A stretch of 64,000 bases of DNA, taken from Streptomyces sp. 11x1. GTDB taxonomy: Bacteria; Actinomycetota; Actinomycetes; Streptomycetales; Streptomycetaceae. This document shows, in pieces, positions 52,204 through 61,032 of the stretch (within the stretch, counting starts at the first letter, position 1; the number at the start of each line of letters is the position of its first letter). Where the stretch lies: assembly GCF_032598905.1 (NCBI RefSeq), contig NZ_CP122458.1, positions 1,426,001-1,490,000 of the forward strand. The letters run 5' to 3'. The notes under the pieces are model-generated. The model made no database searches. It was given only the letters and a program-made list of their open reading frames with translations, and was not told the origin of the DNA. Both the position numbers and the translations under genes were made by a program.

Positions 52204-53166
52204 TCAGCGAGTGGGATCGGCGGCCGGGCGGAAGCGGCGGCGGTACTCCGCCGGGGAGGTGGCGAGGGCCTTCACGAAGGCGCGGCGCATGGCCTCGGCG
52301 GTGCCGTAGCCACAGGTGCGGGAGATCTCCTCCACTCCGTCGGAGGTGTCCTCCAGGAGGCGGCGGGCGTGTTCGAGGCGGACGCGGTCGACGTACCTGC
52401 CCGGGGTCGTCCCCGTCTCGGTCCGGAAGGCGCGGGCGAAGTGGCGGGGCGAGAGCCGGGCACGGGCGGCCAGGTGCTCGACGCTCAGGTCGTCGCCGGG
52501 GTGCTCGGTGATCCACTGCTGGACCTCGCGGAGCGGTTCCCGCTGCGCGGTCTGGGCGGCGAGCTGGGCACTGAACTGGGCCTGGTTGCCCGGGCGGCGC
52601 AGGAAGACCACGAGATGGCGGGCGATGGTGAGAGCGGCCTCGCGGCCGATGTCCTCCTCGACGAGCGCCAGGGCGAGGTCGATGCCGGAGGTGACACCGG
52701 CGGAGGTGGCGATGTGCCCGTCGCGGACGTAGATGGGGTCGGGGTCGACCTCGACCGCCGGGTGGTGGCGGGCGAGGGTGTCGCAGTACGCCCAGTGGGT
52801 GGTCGCCCGGCGGCCGTCCAGGAAGCCGGCCTCGGCGAGGAGGATGGCGCCGGTGCAGACCGAGACCAGGCGCTCCGCGCGCGGACCGTGCTCGCGCAGC
52901 CAGTCCACGATCTCGGGAGCCGGGCTCCGTGTGCCCTGGCCGCCCGGGACGAGCAGGGTGTGCGGGGCGGCGGGGGCGGCGGCGAGGCTGTGGTCCGGGA
53001 CGAGGGTGAGGCCGCTGGAGGTGCGCACGGGCGCGCCGTCCAGGGAGGCCGTGCTGATGCGGTAGGTCCCCGGTGTGTGCTGTTCCGCGCCGGCGAAGAC
53101 CTCCAGCGGGCCGGTGACGTCGAGGCTCTGCACGCCGTCGAAGAGGACGACCAGGACTGTGCGCAT
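52204..53166 (-). CDS. GlxA-type transcriptional regulator (DJ-1 domain plus AraC helix-turn-helix)
   Basis: 320 residues. Residues 1-180 form a DJ-1/PfpI domain (LVVLFDGVQSLDVTGPLEVF, then SVCTGAILLAEAGFLDGRRAT). Residues 210-315 form the AraC domain, LSVEHLAARARLSPRHFARAF with TAEAMRRAFVKALATSPAEY. It presumably senses a metabolite and controls itself and the downstream DJ-1 gene. GAAGG lies very close to the ATG; the frame extends upstream but without supporting signals. Confidence 0.9.
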   Translation of the reverse strand: MRTVLVVLFDGVQSLDVTGPLEVFAGAEQHTPGTYRISTASLDGAPVRTSSGLTLVPDHSLAAAPAAPHTLLVPGGQGTRSPAPEIVDWLREHGPRAERLVSVCTGAILLAEAGFLDGRRATTHWAYCDTLARHHPAVEVDPDPIYVRDGHIATSAGVTSGIDLALALVEEDIGREAALTIARHLVVFLRRPGNQAQFSAQLAAQTAQREPLREVQQWITEHPGDDLSVEHLAARARLSPRHFARAFRTETGTTPGRYVDRVRLEHARRLLEDTSDGVEEISRTCGYGTAEAMRRAFVKALATSPAEYRRRFRPAADPTR

Positions 53167-53291
53167 GCCTTCGATTCTTCGGCGGCCGGACCATGACCGC
53201 AATGACGAGTACCCCACCTTTCCTGCCATCGGGGGGTGGACGGGCGGGACCGCCCCGCACTCACGTACCAACCGGTCGGTAACCTGCCGTC

Positions 53292-54158
53292 ATGACCTCT
53301 TCCCTGCCGGAGCGCGCCGGGCGGCGCTGCCACAGCCTCCTCAATCCGTTCCACTCCGCGCACTACTTCTCGCCGGACCTCGGGCGGCAACTGGCCGCCG
53401 TGGGGGTCGAGGACCCGCGGGCGGCGTACTTCGCCGTCCGGGCCGCCGCCCTCGGGCGCGTCGGAGCGGGCGTCGTGACGGCGACGTTCTTCAACTTCCG
53501 TCACGAACTGGTGGCGGAGCATGTGCCCGCCGTGTGGGAAACGGCGTCGCCGTCCACGGTGCTGGCGGCCCGTGAGCGCGCTGTCGACGCCACGCTGCGA
53601 CGGCTGCTCGGCGAGGAACTGCTCGCCTCCGCGGAGGTCGCCGAGGCGGCGGAGCTGGCGCTGCGCGCCACCGAGGCGTGTGTGCGGACCGCACGCCCCC
53701 TGTACGCCGCGCACGCCGACCTGCCCGTACCCGAGCGCCCTCATCTCGCGCTCTGGCACGCGACCACCCTGCTGCGCGAGCACCGGGGCGACGGACATCT
53801 CGCGGTGCTCCTCGACGCCGGTCTCGACCCGGTCGAGGCACTGGCCAGCCACTCCGCGACCGGGAAGGGCATGTCCCCGAAGTGGGCGGTCGCCACCCGC
53901 GGCTGGACGCGGGTCGACTGGGACGCCGCGAACGCCCGGCTGCGCGAGCGCGGGCTGCTCGACGCCGACGGCGGACTGACGGAGGCGGGCGTGGCGCTCC
54001 GCAGGGACATCGAGGACGCGACCGACCGCCTCGACCTGGCCCCCTACGAGCATCTGGGCGCGGCCGGGGTGGAGCGGCTGACCGAGCTGATGACCGGGCT
54101 GGTGACGACGATGCTCGGCGCGGGGGCGTTCCCGGCGGGGATGATCGGCAAGGGCTGA
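53292..54158 (+). CDS. SCO6745-type protein
   Basis: 288 residues. It matches the actinobacterial family named after SCO6745: LLNPFHSAHYFSPDLGRQL at the N-terminus, LALWHATTLLREHRGDGHLAVLL in the middle and TRVDWDAANARLRERGLL towards a winged-helix-like C-terminus. No enzyme motif is visible. The C-terminal half resembles MarR-type winged helices, so DNA binding is possible. Divergent from the GlxA regulator, with an NDGG-free, 125-base gap. Confidence 0.75.
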   Translation: MTSSLPERAGRRCHSLLNPFHSAHYFSPDLGRQLAAVGVEDPRAAYFAVRAAALGRVGAGVVTATFFNFRHELVAEHVPAVWETASPSTVLAARERAVDATLRRLLGEELLASAEVAEAAELALRATEACVRTARPLYAAHADLPVPERPHLALWHATTLLREHRGDGHLAVLLDAGLDPVEALASHSATGKGMSPKWAVATRGWTRVDWDAANARLRERGLLDADGGLTEAGVALRRDIEDATDRLDLAPYEHLGAAGVERLTELMTGLVTTMLGAGAFPAGMIGKG

Positions 54159-54244
54159 GCGCGCGACGCGCAGGCATGAACGACACCGGACGCGGTACTC
54201 GATCGTTCCTGGCCCAGTCAGCCGGGAGACGAAAGGGGAAGTAC

Positions 54245-54388
54245 GTGTTCCGTGCGATCGCAGACGTGTTGCGGCAGATCGGTGGGGCCATCGCGACGGT
54301 GGTCACGCTGCCGTTCCGGGCCGTGGCCCGGCTCTTCGGGGGCACGTCGAGCTCGACGCGCCGCACCGGGCGGGCCCGCCGGGCCTGA
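54245..54388 (+). CDS. LPFR-motif small protein
   Basis: 47 residues: a single amphipathic-hydrophobic helix MFRAIADVLRQIGGAIATVV followed by TLPFRAVARLFGG and a basic tail. This is the pattern of the small Streptomyces proteins annotated for their LPFR motif. GTG at 54245 is chosen because AAGGGGAAG precedes it. Too short for most gene finders. Function unknown; probably membrane-associated. Confidence 0.78.
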   Translation: MFRAIADVLRQIGGAIATVVTLPFRAVARLFGGTSSSTRRTGRARRA

Positions 54389-54544
54389 GGACGGCCAGGC
54401 CGTACAGACCTGGGAGCCGGACGCGGGATCGCGTCCGGCTCCTCCGCTGTCCGGGACCCGCGCGTTTGCCGCCCTGAGCCCCCGCTGTCCGTGCCACCTG
54501 CCACAATTGCCGCGCAACCTCAGTGGAGAAGGCGGTACGGGAAC

Positions 54545-56932
54545 GTGACGACACCCGGGTCCATCGAAGTACGGTCCATCGAAGGCAGGATCGCCGAGGA
54601 GCTCGGCGTACGGGAGCGGCAGGTCAAGGCCGCGGTGGAACTGCTCGACGGCGGTTCGACCGTGCCCTTCGTCGCCCGCTACCGCAAGGAAGCGACCGAG
54701 ATGCTCGACGACGCGCAGCTGCGCACGATCGAGGAGCGGCTGCGCTATCTGCGGGAGCTGGAGGAGCGGCGGAGCGCGATCCTCGACTCGGTGCGCGAGC
54801 AGGGCAAGTTGACGCCCGAGGTCGAGGCGCAGATCCGCGCCGCCGAGACCAAGGCCCGTCTGGAGGACATCTACCTCCCCTTCAAACCGAAGCGGCGCAC
54901 CAAGGCGCAGATCGCCCGCGAGGCCGGTCTCGAACCGCTGGCCGAGGGCCTGCTCGGGGACCCGACCGTCGAGCCGCTGGCCGCCGCCGCGGCGTTCGTG
55001 GACGCCGAGAAGGGTGTGTCCGACCCGCAGGCCGCCCTGGACGGCGCGCGGGCGATCCTCACCGAGCGGTTCTCCGAGGACGCCGACCTGATCGGCGAGC
55101 TGCGCGAGCGCATGTGGGTACGGGGCCGGCTCGCCGCCAAGGTCAAGGACGGCAAGGAGGACGCGGGCGCCAAGTTCGCCGACTACTTCGACTTCTCGGA
55201 GCCGTTCACCGAGCTGCCCTCCCACCGCATCCTGGCGATGCTGCGCGGCGAGAAGGAGGACGTCCTCGATCTCGTCCTGGAGCCGGAGGAGCCCTCCGAG
55301 CAGCCCGGCCCCTCCTCCTACGAGGGGATCGTCGCGCATCGTTTCCAGATCGCCGACCGGGGCCGGCCCGCCGACAAGTGGCTCACGGACACGGTCCGCT
55401 GGGCCTGGCGGACCCGCATCCTCGTCCACCTCGGCATCGACCTCAGGCTGCGGCTGCGGACGGCCGCCGAGGACGAGGCGGTGAACGTGTTCGCGGCGAA
55501 CCTGCGCGACCTGCTCCTCGCCGCCCCGGCCGGGACGCGCGCGACGCTGGGCCTGGACCCGGGCTTCCGTACGGGTGTGAAGGTCGCCGTGGTGGACGCC
55601 ACCGGCAAGGTCGTCGCCACCGACGTCATCTACCCGCACGTCCCGGCCAACAAGTGGGACGAGGCCATCGCCAAGCTGGCGCGCCTGGCCAAGGAGCACG
55701 CGGTCGAACTGGTCGCGATCGGCAACGGCACAGCGTCCCGGGAGACGGACAAGCTCGCCGGTGAACTGATCACCAAGCACCCGGAGTTGAAGCTCACCAA
55801 GGTGATGGTGTCCGAGGCGGGCGCCTCCGTGTACTCGGCGTCGGCGTTCGCCTCCGCGGAGCTGCCCGGGATGGACGTCTCGCTGCGGGGCGCCGTGTCG
55901 ATCGCGCGCCGGCTGCAGGACCCGCTGGCCGAGCTGGTCAAGATCGACCCCAAGTCGATCGGTGTCGGGCAGTACCAGCACGACCTGTCCGAGGTGAAAC
56001 TCTCCCGTTCCCTGGACGCGGTGGTCGAGGACTGTGTGAACGGCGTGGGCGTGGACGTGAACACGGCCTCCGCGCCACTGCTGGCCCGGGTCTCCGGCAT
56101 CTCCTCCGGGCTCGCCGAGAACATCGTGGCCCACCGCGACGCCAACGGCCCCTTCACCTCGCGTTCCGAGCTCAAGGGCGTGGCACGGCTCGGCCCCAAG
56201 GCGTACGAGCAGTGCGCGGGCTTCCTGCGGATCCGGGGCGGCTCGGACCCGCTGGACGCGTCCAGCGTGCACCCGGAGGCGTACCCCGTGGTCCGGCGGA
56301 TGGTGAAGAGCTCGGGGCAGGAGGTGGCGGCGCTCATCGGCAACACGGGGGTCCTGCGGTCGCTCAGGCCGGCGGACTTCGTCGACGGGACCTTCGGTCT
56401 GCCGACCGTGTCGGACATCCTCAAGGAGCTGGAGAAGCCGGGGCGGGATCCCCGGCCCGCCTTCAAGACCGCCACCTTCAAGGAGGGCGTCGAGAAGATC
56501 TCCGACCTGGAGGCCGGGATGGTGCTCGAAGGGGTCGTGACGAACGTCGCGGCGTTCGGAGCGTTCATCGACGTCGGTGTCCACCAGGACGGGCTGGCGC
56601 ATGTCTCCGCGCTGTCCCGGACGTTCGTGAAGGACCCGCGTGATGTGGTCAAGCCCGGGGACATCGTGAAGGTGAAGGTGCTCGACGTCGACGTGCCGCG
56701 CAAGCGGATCTCGTTGACGTTGCGGTTGGACGACGAGGCTGCGCCGAAGGGGGCGGCCGGGCAGTCCGGTGGGGGTGCTCGGCAGCAGCGGGGTGGCCGT
56801 GGGGGGCCTGCGCCTCGGCAGCAGGGGCGTGGGGGTGGGGGCCGGCAGGGGAGTGCGGCTGCTGCGCCGGCCAACAGTGCGATGGCGGATGCGTTGCGGC
56901 GAGCGGGGTTGGTGGACAAGAAGCGCGGCTGA
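54545..56932 (+). CDS. tex: RNA-binding transcriptional accessory protein Tex
   Basis: 795 residues. The order is Tex N-terminal helices, an YqgF-like ribonuclease-H-fold domain ([17 protein letters not shown]), helix-hairpin-helix region ([22 protein letters not shown]) and a C-terminal S1 RNA-binding domain ([21 protein letters not shown]...). It ends in a Gly/Arg/Gln-rich tail typical of actinobacteria. Tex binds RNA and the transcription elongation complex. GTG at 54545 is used; ATG 54491 adds non-conserved residues. Monocistronic. Confidence 0.96.
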   Translation: MTTPGSIEVRSIEGRIAEELGVRERQVKAAVELLDGGSTVPFVARYRKEATEMLDDAQLRTIEERLRYLRELEERRSAILDSVREQGKLTPEVEAQIRAAETKARLEDIYLPFKPKRRTKAQIAREAGLEPLAEGLLGDPTVEPLAAAAAFVDAEKGVSDPQAALDGARAILTERFSEDADLIGELRERMWVRGRLAAKVKDGKEDAGAKFADYFDFSEPFTELPSHRILAMLRGEKEDVLDLVLEPEEPSEQPGPSSYEGIVAHRFQIADRGRPADKWLTDTVRWAWRTRILVHLGIDLRLRLRTAAEDEAVNVFAANLRDLLLAAPAGTRATLGLDPGFRTGVKVAVVDATGKVVATDVIYPHVPANKWDEAIAKLARLAKEHAVELVAIGNGTASRETDKLAGELITKHPELKLTKVMVSEAGASVYSASAFASAELPGMDVSLRGAVSIARRLQDPLAELVKIDPKSIGVGQYQHDLSEVKLSRSLDAVVEDCVNGVGVDVNTASAPLLARVSGISSGLAENIVAHRDANGPFTSRSELKGVARLGPKAYEQCAGFLRIRGGSDPLDASSVHPEAYPVVRRMVKSSGQEVAALIGNTGVLRSLRPADFVDGTFGLPTVSDILKELEKPGRDPRPAFKTATFKEGVEKISDLEAGMVLEGVVTNVAAFGAFIDVGVHQDGLAHVSALSRTFVKDPRDVVKPGDIVKVKVLDVDVPRKRISLTLRLDDEAAPKGAAGQSGGGARQQRGGRGGPAPRQQGRGGGGRQGSAAAAPANSAMADALRRAGLVDKKRG

Positions 56933-57032
56933 GGTGTCGGCGGGGGTTTTCTCGCCCCCGCCGCCCCTACCCGTCCCATCCAGAAGGGGCTGCGCCCCTC
57001 TGCCCCCCAGGCGTCCGTCCGGTGGGGGGTGG

Positions 57033-57131
57033 TCGCGCAGTTCCCCGCGCCCCTCAAAAAGCAGGGGCTGCGCCCCGTGCTTTTTACCCCTGAGGGCCGG
57101 AGGCCCTTCAGGGGCGCGGGGAGCTGCGCGA
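57033..57131. repeat. Inverted pair of the dispersed repeat enclosing a bidirectional terminator
   Basis: Arms at 57033-57054 and 57110-57131 are complementary with one mismatch. Inside, 57056-57085 forms AAAAAGCAGGGG...CCCC-G-TGCTTTTT, a hairpin with A- and T-tracts on both sides, which would stop transcription from both tex and the convergent ABC-F gene. A further hairpin, GAGGGCC/GGCCCTTC, lies at 57092-57109. Confidence 0.82.
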
Positions 57132-57164
57132 GAAGCCCCACTCAGCCGCGGCCGGCGGTGGTGC

Positions 57165-58805
57165 TCACTGCTCCGTCACCTTGCCCGCCTCCACGACCAG
57201 ACGGCGGGTCACTCTTACCGCGTCCAGCATGCGGCGGTCGTGGGTCACCAGGAGCAGCGTGCCCTCGTAGGAGTCCAGCGCTGACTCCAGTTGTTCGATG
57301 GCCGGGAGGTCCAGGTGGTTCGTGGGCTCGTCGAGGATGAGGAGGTTGACTCCTCGGCCCTGGAGGAGGGCCAGGGCCGCGCGGGTGCGTTCGCCTGGGG
57401 ACAGGGTGATCGCCGCACGTAGGACATGGTGGGACTTCAGGCCGAACTTGGCCAGGAGGGTGCGCACTTCGGCCGGCTCGGTGTCGGGGACCGCCCCACA
57501 GAAGGCGTCGAGGAGGGACTCGGGGCCGTGGAAGAGGGCGCGGGCCTGGTCGACCTCACCGACCAGGACCCCGGAGCCCAGGGCGGCGTGGCCCGAGTCC
57601 AGGGGGACCCGGCCGAGGAGTGCACCGAGGAGTGTCGACTTGCCCGCGCCGTTCGCGCCGGTGATGGCGACGCGGTCCGCCCAGTCGATCTGCAGGGAGA
57701 CCGGTCCGAAGGCGAAGTCGCCGCGCCGCACCTCCGCGTCGCGCATCGTGGCGACCACGGCGCCGGAGCGCGGGCCCGCCGCGATCTCCATGCGCAGCTC
57801 CCACTCCTTGCGCGGCTCCTCCACCACATCGAGCCGTTCGATCATGCGCTGGGTCTGCCGGGCCTTCGCGGCCTGCTTCTCGCTCGCCTCGCTTCGGAAC
57901 TTGCGGCCGATCTTGTCGTTGTCGTTGCTCGCCTTGCGCCGCGCGTTCTTGACGCCCTTGTCCATCCACGAGCGCTGCATCTGGGCACGGTCCTGCAGCG
58001 CGGCCTTCTTGTCGGCGTACTCCTCGTAGTCGTCGCGGGCGTGCCGGCGGGCCGTCTCGCGCTCCTCCAGGTAGGCCTCGTAGCCGCCGCCGTAGAGGTT
58101 GATCTGGTTCTGGGCGAGGTCGAGTTCGAGGACCTTGGTGACCGTGCGGGTGAGGAACTCGCGGTCGTGGCTGACGACGACCGTGCCCGCGCGCAGGCCG
58201 GAGACGAAGCGTTCGAGTCGCTCCAGGCCGTCCAGGTCGAGGTCGTTGGTGGGCTCGTCGAGGAGGAAGACGTCGTAGCGGGAGAGGAGGAGGGAGGCGA
58301 GTCCGGCGCGGGCGGCCTGGCCGCCGGAGAGGCCGGTCATGGGTTGGTCCAGGTCCACGCCGAGCCCCAGGGTGTCGGCGACCTCCTCCGCCCGCTCGTC
58401 GAGGTCGGCGCCGCCCAGGTCGAGCCAGCGCTCCAGGCTCACCGAGTACGCGTCGTCGGCGCCCGGCGCGCCCTCCACCAGCGCCTGCGTGGCCTCGTCC
58501 ATCACCCGCTGGGCCTCGGCCACCCCCGTGCGCCGGGCCAGGAACTCCCGTACGGTCTCGCCCTCCCGCCGCTCGGGCTCCTGCGGCAGGTGTCCCACGG
58601 TCGCCGTGGGCGGGGACAGCCGCAGCTCGCCCTCCTCCGGCGGGAGCAGGCCGGCGAGCAGACGCAGCAGCGTGGACTTGCCGGCGCCGTTGGCTCCGAC
58701 CAGACCGATCACATCACCGGGGGCGACGACGAGGTCCAGCCCGGAGAAGAGCGAGCGGTCGCCGTGTCCGGCTGCGAGGTTCTTGACGACGAGGGTGGCG
58801 GTCAC
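57165..58805 (-). CDS. ABC-F family ATPase
   Basis: 546 residues with two nucleotide-binding domains and no membrane segments. The first has GANGAGKSTLL and LSGGQAARAGLASLL, the second GANGAGKSTLL and LSPGERTRAALALL, joined by a charged linker rich in Arg/Lys/Glu (ARRKASNDNDKIGRKFRSE). ABC-F proteins act on ribosomes: translation factors or antibiotic protection. GTG at 58805 matches the usual N-terminus, TATLVVKNLAAGHGDRS. No antibiotic gene cluster is nearby, so a housekeeping role is likely. Confidence 0.93.
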   Translation of the reverse strand: MTATLVVKNLAAGHGDRSLFSGLDLVVAPGDVIGLVGANGAGKSTLLRLLAGLLPPEEGELRLSPPTATVGHLPQEPERREGETVREFLARRTGVAEAQRVMDEATQALVEGAPGADDAYSVSLERWLDLGGADLDERAEEVADTLGLGVDLDQPMTGLSGGQAARAGLASLLLSRYDVFLLDEPTNDLDLDGLERLERFVSGLRAGTVVVSHDREFLTRTVTKVLELDLAQNQINLYGGGYEAYLEERETARRHARDDYEEYADKKAALQDRAQMQRSWMDKGVKNARRKASNDNDKIGRKFRSEASEKQAAKARQTQRMIERLDVVEEPRKEWELRMEIAAGPRSGAVVATMRDAEVRRGDFAFGPVSLQIDWADRVAITGANGAGKSTLLGALLGRVPLDSGHAALGSGVLVGEVDQARALFHGPESLLDAFCGAVPDTEPAEVRTLLAKFGLKSHHVLRAAITLSPGERTRAALALLQGRGVNLLILDEPTNHLDLPAIEQLESALDSYEGTLLLVTHDRRMLDAVRVTRRLVVEAGKVTEQ

Positions 58806-58860
58806 AGGGGGTGATTTTACGGCCCCTGTCACAGACTCGGGGCGCTGCCCCGGACCCCCT

Positions 58861-58882
58861 TCGCGCAGTTCCCCGCGCCCCT
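58861..58882 (-). repeat. Dispersed 22-base repeat
   Basis: TCGCGCAGTTCCCCGCGCCC followed by CT. Identical copies are at 57033-57054 and 60977-60998. It overlaps the last two bases of the gene ending at 58881. Confidence 0.8.
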
Positions 58883-59906
58883 ACAGCGCCATCGGTTCCA
58901 CCAGCACCGTCCCGGAGGTGCGGGCCACGATGAACGATTCTCCCTTCGCCGCCTTCGGGTCCAGACCGATGCGGTGCCGGCCCGCCGGGAGGATGCCGTC
59001 GAAGAAGCGGTAGGTGTGGGGTCGGTAGAGACGGTCGAGGCGGTAGGCGGTGAGCTCCACCCGGCAGGTGGAGGTGATCTCGATGCCGGCCTGCCCGTCG
59101 GCGGCGACCAGACGGGTGAGGCGGCGCTGTTCGGCCGGGCTGCGGTCGAGGGCGTGTTCGATCTGGGCGACGAGGAGCGGGATGATCGGGGCGAGTCCGT
59201 CGACGTACGCGACCTGGACCCCCGCGCGGTCGAAGGCCGCCCGCACGGCGTCGCGGTCCGCCTTGCCGACGGCCCGGCCGAAGGCCACGGCACCGTAGGC
59301 GCGCAGCTCTTCCGGGGGCACGCCGGTGGCGTCCTGCGCTATGTCGGCACCGATGCCGATGGCGCGCAGGGCGGCGGCGAGTCTGGCGAGCACGGCGACG
59401 CGGGCGCCGATGAGGAGGACCCGCCGGGCCGACGGCTCGGGGCCCGACTCGCACAGCAGGGACCGCAGGGCGCCGCGGTACTCGGCGCCCTGGAAGCGGA
59501 AGGGGCCGATGCCGGTGTAGCCGTTGAGCCTGAGGTCGGCCTCCTCCTCCGTCTGCCAGGCGAAGTCCCGCCACACGAAGTCGTCGCCGTCCCGCTCTAT
59601 GACCGCGGTCACCGCTCCGCAGGCGAGGTCGGCGCATTCGGGGCAGCCGTAGATGACGTGACGGCCGCTTCTCAGGGGTGCCTCGGCCTCCAGGAGCAGA
59701 CTGCGCACCTGGGCGGTGAAGATCGAGGGCGGGACGTCGGAGGCCAGGGGGGAGACGGCGTCGAGGTCGGAGAGCTGGAACAGCAGCGGGCGTCCGTCGA
59801 CGATGAAGTCCACGAAGTCCCGGTGCACTTGGTAATCACCGTTGGCGAGGACGCCACCGGCTCGCATCGCCGGTGCCAGGCCGAAGGTCGCGTACTCGGC
59901 AGACAT
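58881..59906 (-). CDS. Uncharacterised protein with Cys cluster
   Basis: 341 residues, not recognised. The first 120 residues contain YGCPECADLACGAVTAVIER, with a C-x2-C-x4-C pattern that could bind zinc or iron-sulfur. Residues about 160-260 look like a Rossmann-like domain (RVLLIGARVAVLARLAAALR). No membrane helix or signal. The ATG at 59906 opens in a 66-base divergent gap with the D-amino-acid-oxidase-like gene. Sometimes annotated as an oxidoreductase in streptomycetes, without evidence that I can see. Confidence 0.6.
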   Translation of the reverse strand: MSAEYATFGLAPAMRAGGVLANGDYQVHRDFVDFIVDGRPLLFQLSDLDAVSPLASDVPPSIFTAQVRSLLLEAEAPLRSGRHVIYGCPECADLACGAVTAVIERDGDDFVWRDFAWQTEEEADLRLNGYTGIGPFRFQGAEYRGALRSLLCESGPEPSARRVLLIGARVAVLARLAAALRAIGIGADIAQDATGVPPEELRAYGAVAFGRAVGKADRDAVRAAFDRAGVQVAYVDGLAPIIPLLVAQIEHALDRSPAEQRRLTRLVAADGQAGIEITSTCRVELTAYRLDRLYRPHTYRFFDGILPAGRHRIGLDPKAAKGESFIVARTSGTVLVEPMAL

Positions 59907-59972
59907 GGTGTGAGTATCCCCACAAAGGAAGACTTGTGAGCACGGCATGACATATTCCGTTAACGTCCCCGG

Positions 59973-60923
59973 GTGACCAGTGAATCGAACAGTGACGTGA
60001 TCGTGGTCGGTGGCGGCGTCGTCGGTCTCACGACGGCCGTCGTGCTGGCGGAGAGCGGCAGCCGGGTCCGGGTGTGGGCGCGGGAGCCCGGGGAGCGCGC
60101 GACGTCCGGCGTCGCGGGTGGACTGTGGTGGCCGTACCGGATCGAGCCGGAGGAACTGGTCGGCGCGTGGGCGCTCGACACCCTCGACGTGTACGAGGGG
60201 CTGGCGGCCCGGCCGGACGAGACGGGCGTACGCATGGTCGAAGGCGTACACGGTGGGACCACGTTGGACGGGCTCGGCGCGTGGGCCTCGCGGGTGGCCG
60301 GGCTGCGGTTGGCGACGGCCGGGGAGTACCGGGGTGTCGGGCTGTGGGCGCCGCTGCCGCTGCTCGACATGCCGGTCCATCTGCGGTGGCTGCGCGAGCG
60401 GTTCGTCGCGGCGGGCGGCGTCGTGGAGGAGCGCACGGTGACCGACCTCGCGGCGGTCGACGCCCCCGTGGTCGTCAACTGCACGGGGATCGGCGCGCGG
60501 GAGCTGGTGCCGGACCCGTCCGTACGGCCGGTGCGGGGGCAGCTGGTCGTCGTGGAGAACCCGGGGATCACCACCTGGCTCACCTCGGTGGACCATTCCG
60601 GTTCCGAGAGCACGTACTTCATCCCGCAGCCGGGCGGGCTGATCCTCGGTGGTACGGCGGAGGAGGACGCCTGGTCCCTGACGCCGGACCCGGTGATCGC
60701 GGAGGCGATCGTGAGGCGGTGTGCGGCAGTTCGGCCCGAGATCGCCGGGGCGCGGATCGTCGAGCACCGGGTCGGGCTGCGACCCTCGCGCCCGGCGGTC
60801 CGCCTGGAGCGGGAACTCCTGCCGGGCGGGAGGGTGTTGGTGCACAACTACGGGCACGGTGGGGCAGGGGTGACGGTGGCCTGGGGGTGCGCGCGGGTCG
60901 CTGCGCGGCTGGCCACGGGTTGA
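59973..60923 (+). CDS. D-amino-acid oxidase-like FAD enzyme
   Basis: 316 residues. FAD-binding VIVVGGGVVGLTTAVVLAE at the start and the C-terminal HNYGHGGAGVTVAWGCA are the DAAO family signatures; the internal VRGQLVVVENPG and FIPQPGGLILGGT blocks also match. It oxidises a D-amino acid or similar amine with oxygen to the keto acid, ammonia and peroxide. GTG start. Divergent from the uncharacterised gene. Confidence 0.9.
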   Translation: MTSESNSDVIVVGGGVVGLTTAVVLAESGSRVRVWAREPGERATSGVAGGLWWPYRIEPEELVGAWALDTLDVYEGLAARPDETGVRMVEGVHGGTTLDGLGAWASRVAGLRLATAGEYRGVGLWAPLPLLDMPVHLRWLRERFVAAGGVVEERTVTDLAAVDAPVVVNCTGIGARELVPDPSVRPVRGQLVVVENPGITTWLTSVDHSGSESTYFIPQPGGLILGGTAEEDAWSLTPDPVIAEAIVRRCAAVRPEIAGARIVEHRVGLRPSRPAVRLERELLPGGRVLVHNYGHGGAGVTVAWGCARVAARLATG

Positions 60924-60976
60924 GCGGGCGTCGGGAAGGAGGGGGTCGTCGGTCGGGTGCGGGTCGTGGGGGCTGG

Positions 60977-60998
60977 TCGCGCAGTTCCCCGCGCCCCT
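60977..60998 (-). repeat. Dispersed 22-base repeat
   Basis: Same sequence as the copy at 58861-58882, followed at once by GGTGGGGCGCGGGGCGCC, which extends it to a hairpin. It lies in the 109-base gap between convergent genes and could act as a terminator. Confidence 0.8.
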
Positions 60999-61032
60999 GG
61001 TGGGGCGCGGGGCGCCCTGCCCCGGCGCGTGT

